Shown here piece by piece: positions 61,221 to 64,000 of a stretch of 64,000 bases of DNA. Within the stretch, counting starts at the first letter, position 1. Each line of letters begins with the position of its first letter. Source of the stretch: Halovenus marina (GTDB lineage: Archaea > Halobacteriota > Halobacteria > Halobacteriales > Haloarculaceae). The stretch is from the NCBI RefSeq assembly GCF_051414115.1, contig NZ_JBLKNZ010000001.1:372001-436000 (forward strand), given 5' to 3'. The position numbers were made by a program, and so were the translations under genes. Below the pieces are notes generated by a model. The model did not search any database. It saw nothing but the letters and a program-made list of their open reading frames with translations, and was not told the origin of the DNA.

Positions 61221-62189
61221 CTACTGTTCCTCGACGACAGCGCCCTCGTTGCGCGGTCTGACGACTTCGACGCGGCCGTCGACACCAGCGGCGTCGAGCG
61301 CGCGCTCGCCGTCCTCGCGGGCACGCTCGATCGCGGAGTCGCTCGTCACCCCATACACCGTCGGCCCCCACGAGGACTGTCCAGCCCCAGTCACGACGGG
61401 ACTCTCCGACATTACCTCGACGAGTTTGCCAGCGGGCGGGCGGTAGACGCCGCCCTGTTCGTCGGCGTACCACGCGCCGTTGAGGCGGCTGAGACGGGCG
61501 ACTGCCGCCCCGAAGGAGCCGATTCGCTGTTCGGCCACCGCGGGCAGAAGCTGTCGGGTCAGCAGCGTCGCAATCTCGTCGGCGATTCCGGGGTCGGCGC
61601 GCTCGACGATCGACCGCATGCTCTCGTCCTCGTCGGCACCGCTCAGTCCCGAGTCGGTGTCTGGTCGAACGAGGACGAACCGCCACTCGTCGGGAAGGTG
61701 TTCGGTGACGATGGGCTTGGGAACCGTCCAGCTACCCTCCGCTGGTGGGGCGGTGGTGAACCGCTCGGTGCGATGGCCAGCGTCGACGACGAAACCGCCC
61801 CGCTCGAAGGTGGCGACGCCGACGCCGCTTCGCCCCCCACGGCCCAGCGACGGCGCGGCCTCGCGGGGGTCGACCGTCCGTCCGTAGGCTCGTGCGATGC
61901 CGACGAGACTGGCGAGCGCGAGTTGGGTGCCGCTTCCGAGGCCGACGTGGCGGTCGATGCCCTCGCTCAGGTTCAGACGCGCACCGTCGAGGCCCAGATG
62001 GTCGAGCGCCTCCCGAGCGTACGGCTCTAGAACTGCGGCAGAACAGGACAGAGTCGGAGCCTGCGTGACCTCAAGCACGATCCGTGGGTGTTCGAGCGAG
62101 ACGCCGACGCCGCCATACAGGCGCTCGTGTGCCAGCGAGAGATTCTGGAAGCCAAAGTGCAACCGGGCTCCCGTCTCGACGACTACCAT
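61221..62189 (-). CDS. GHMP kinase superfamily protein, beta-ribofuranosylaminobenzene 5'-phosphate synthase-like
   Basis: 322 residues from MVVVETGARLHFGFQN. GHMP features are RLHFGFQNLSLAHERLYGGV at the N-terminus, DRHVGLGSGTQLALASLVGI (P-loop-like motif 2) and VVTGAGQSSWGPTVYGVTSD (motif 3). This matches beta-RFAP synthase of (methano)pterin synthesis, which joins 4-aminobenzoate to PRPP with loss of CO2. Haloarchaea retain the gene, likely for a pterin-type C1 carrier. Downstream of the DUF6293 regulator, same strand. Confidence 0.87.
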   Translation of the reverse strand: MVVVETGARLHFGFQNLSLAHERLYGGVGVSLEHPRIVLEVTQAPTLSCSAAVLEPYAREALDHLGLDGARLNLSEGIDRHVGLGSGTQLALASLVGIARAYGRTVDPREAAPSLGRGGRSGVGVATFERGGFVVDAGHRTERFTTAPPAEGSWTVPKPIVTEHLPDEWRFVLVRPDTDSGLSGADEDESMRSIVERADPGIADEIATLLTRQLLPAVAEQRIGSFGAAVARLSRLNGAWYADEQGGVYRPPAGKLVEVMSESPVVTGAGQSSWGPTVYGVTSDSAIERAREDGERALDAAGVDGRVEVVRPRNEGAVVEEQ

Positions 62190-62255
62190 GCATGCTGATT
62201 CTCCGTCGAGGAATATGAACGTGGGGAACCAGCGCCACACGCGATATCAGCGACC

Positions 62256-63158
<903 letters not shown>

Positions 63159-63210
63159 ACCCGAAACGTAGCAGTGCGACCGGTAAAAGTGCCCAGTTTC
63201 GACTGCGCAC

Positions 63211-64000
63211 TCACCCACACCGCTCGCGCACTGTGAGGTGCCGACTGGGATCTTCGTAGGCCCCGTCGAGTGGGATCGGCTGGTACATGCGATAGACCGT
63301 CACGCGCACCACTCGTCTGTCGTAGGTGTCGCTGGCCTGCTCGCAGACCCACGCCGCGTATCGGTCGGCGATCATCGGGTGGGAACTTCCGTCGCCGGAC
63401 CACCAGACGAGGTTCATGAACTTCCGGTGACGGAAGGTGTCGTAGGCAGCGGACCCGTCCGGCGGGCGGTCGAAGTCGACGGTCCCGTTCGAGAGCGCGT
63501 CGACCGTCGATCCGTCGACCAGTTCCGCCTGATGGACGTAGTAGTTGTACCCGAACAGAGGGTCGGGCGCGTACAGCCCCCAGTCCTGTTGGTCGAGGTG
63601 GTCGTACTCAAGCTGGTCGGGGACCTCGGAGGCAGTGACGTCGGCGGCCGCGAACAGCAGCATCCAGACGACGACCAGCAATCCGAGCGTGGCCATCGCG
63701 ACGCGAGGAATGTCAACGACCGCCGAGTGGCCACGTTCTTCGAGCCTGTCGAGCAGCCGTCGCTCCAGCGGCGGCCGACCCAGCGGCCCGAGTTGCTCCC
63801 TATCTGGCAGTCTGTCAGCCCAGCGAGACGGAACGCGAGCGGTGACCGCATCCCAGAACGGCGCGGTCAGGAAGGGAAGCACTGACGCGATCAGAACGAG
63901 CGGGAACAGCCCGACGGCCATCGCGGACAGCATCCCGAGAAACGCACAGATGTAGGCCAGTGCAGCGATTGCACGCGCCCGGCCGACCGTTCCGAGCAGT
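63211..64000 (-). CDS. HTTM (vitamin K-dependent carboxylase-like) membrane protein, C-terminal part
   Basis: The frame is open to the window end, so the N-terminus is missing. About 262 residues remain. Visible are helices ending AYICAFLGMLSAMAVGLFPL and VLIASVLPFLTAPFWDAV, characteristic of haloarchaeal HTTM proteins, then a cytoplasmic-looking linker, another helix (VAMATLGLLVVVWMLLFAAA) and an extracytoplasmic C-domain with DQQDWGLYAPDPLFGYNYYV and CEQAS and RERCG cysteines. The substrate of archaeal HTTM proteins is unknown. Confidence 0.82.
   Translation of the reverse strand, partial: LLGTVGRARAIAALAYICAFLGMLSAMAVGLFPLVLIASVLPFLTAPFWDAVTARVPSRWADRLPDREQLGPLGRPPLERRLLDRLEERGHSAVVDIPRVAMATLGLLVVVWMLLFAAADVTASEVPDQLEYDHLDQQDWGLYAPDPLFGYNYYVHQAELVDGSTVDALSNGTVDFDRPPDGSAAYDTFRHRKFMNLVWWSGDGSSHPMIADRYAAWVCEQASDTYDRRVVRVTVYRMYQPIPLDGAYEDPSRHLTVRERCG

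Overview
The window is haloarchaeal chromosome. The coding DNA is GC-rich, the proteins are strongly acidic, and AT-rich DNA is confined to intergenic gaps. Many genes have a TATA-like box 24-30 nt before the start codon, as in leaderless transcripts. Diagnostic genes include RdfA and an Sph-type SMC-like ATPase, RfcL with an acidic tail, type II GAPDH, Tat-dependent lipoproteins, a TrmB regulator, half-size CtaA, a beta-RFAP-synthase-like GHMP kinase and a MazF-like toxin pair. I cannot name the species.

Layout. 1-8.6 kb: the end of an Sph-like ATPase, a hot-dog thioesterase with a DUF6282 hydrolase, type II GAPDH, an MFS permease divergent from a Rieske oxygenase/flavoprotein pair, a MoaB-MoaC fusion and a 50-residue zinc ribbon. 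8.6-9.65 kb: a gap with a truncated DUF2061 gene abutting a nested palindromic element. 9.65-35.9 kb: an accessory catabolic region. It holds a double MaoC dehydratase, a TAXI-TRAP uptake system with an acyl-CoA ligase and IclR regulator, an SDR, glycerate kinase, an F420-type luciferase-like oxidoreductase, creatininase-like, FAH-family and MBL hydrolases, a TIM-barrel protein, a TenA-like protein, a complete Dpp/Opp-type ABC transporter, an M81 (MlrC-like) peptidase, a class III aminotransferase and a second IclR regulator. 36-42.4 kb: Sph-like ATPase and RdfA, a mannonate-dehydratase-like enzyme, a 1-kb AT-rich gap with a candidate structured RNA, TrmB and a GNAT. 42.4-64 kb: mostly core genes: DUF92, a UppS-like protein, metY-metX, AroQ-like, PanE-like, NifU, Rieske ferredoxin, ctaA, htpX, rfcL, katG, a histidine kinase, an XRE regulator, a toxin-antitoxin pair, a GHMP kinase, a DUF6293 CARF-like regulator and the end of an HTTM protein.

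How it fits together (inference). The 9.65-35.9 kb region looks like one or two substrate-specific catabolic modules. TAXI-TRAP with CoA ligase, MaoC and SDR would import and activate an organic acid. Dpp, M81, the aminotransferase, the amidohydrolase-like enzymes and the second IclR would handle a peptide-like or amide compound. Palindromes with the same 5+7+5 geometry lie beside both iclR genes.

The most unusual items are an 84-bp nested hairpin element present twice about 45 kb apart (79 of 84 bases identical); a compact three-stem RNA candidate with its own TATA box and T6 tract; three minicistrons joined to the next gene by ATGA overlaps; and the MoaB-MoaC fusion. I saw no CRISPR array, tRNA, rRNA or intact transposase.
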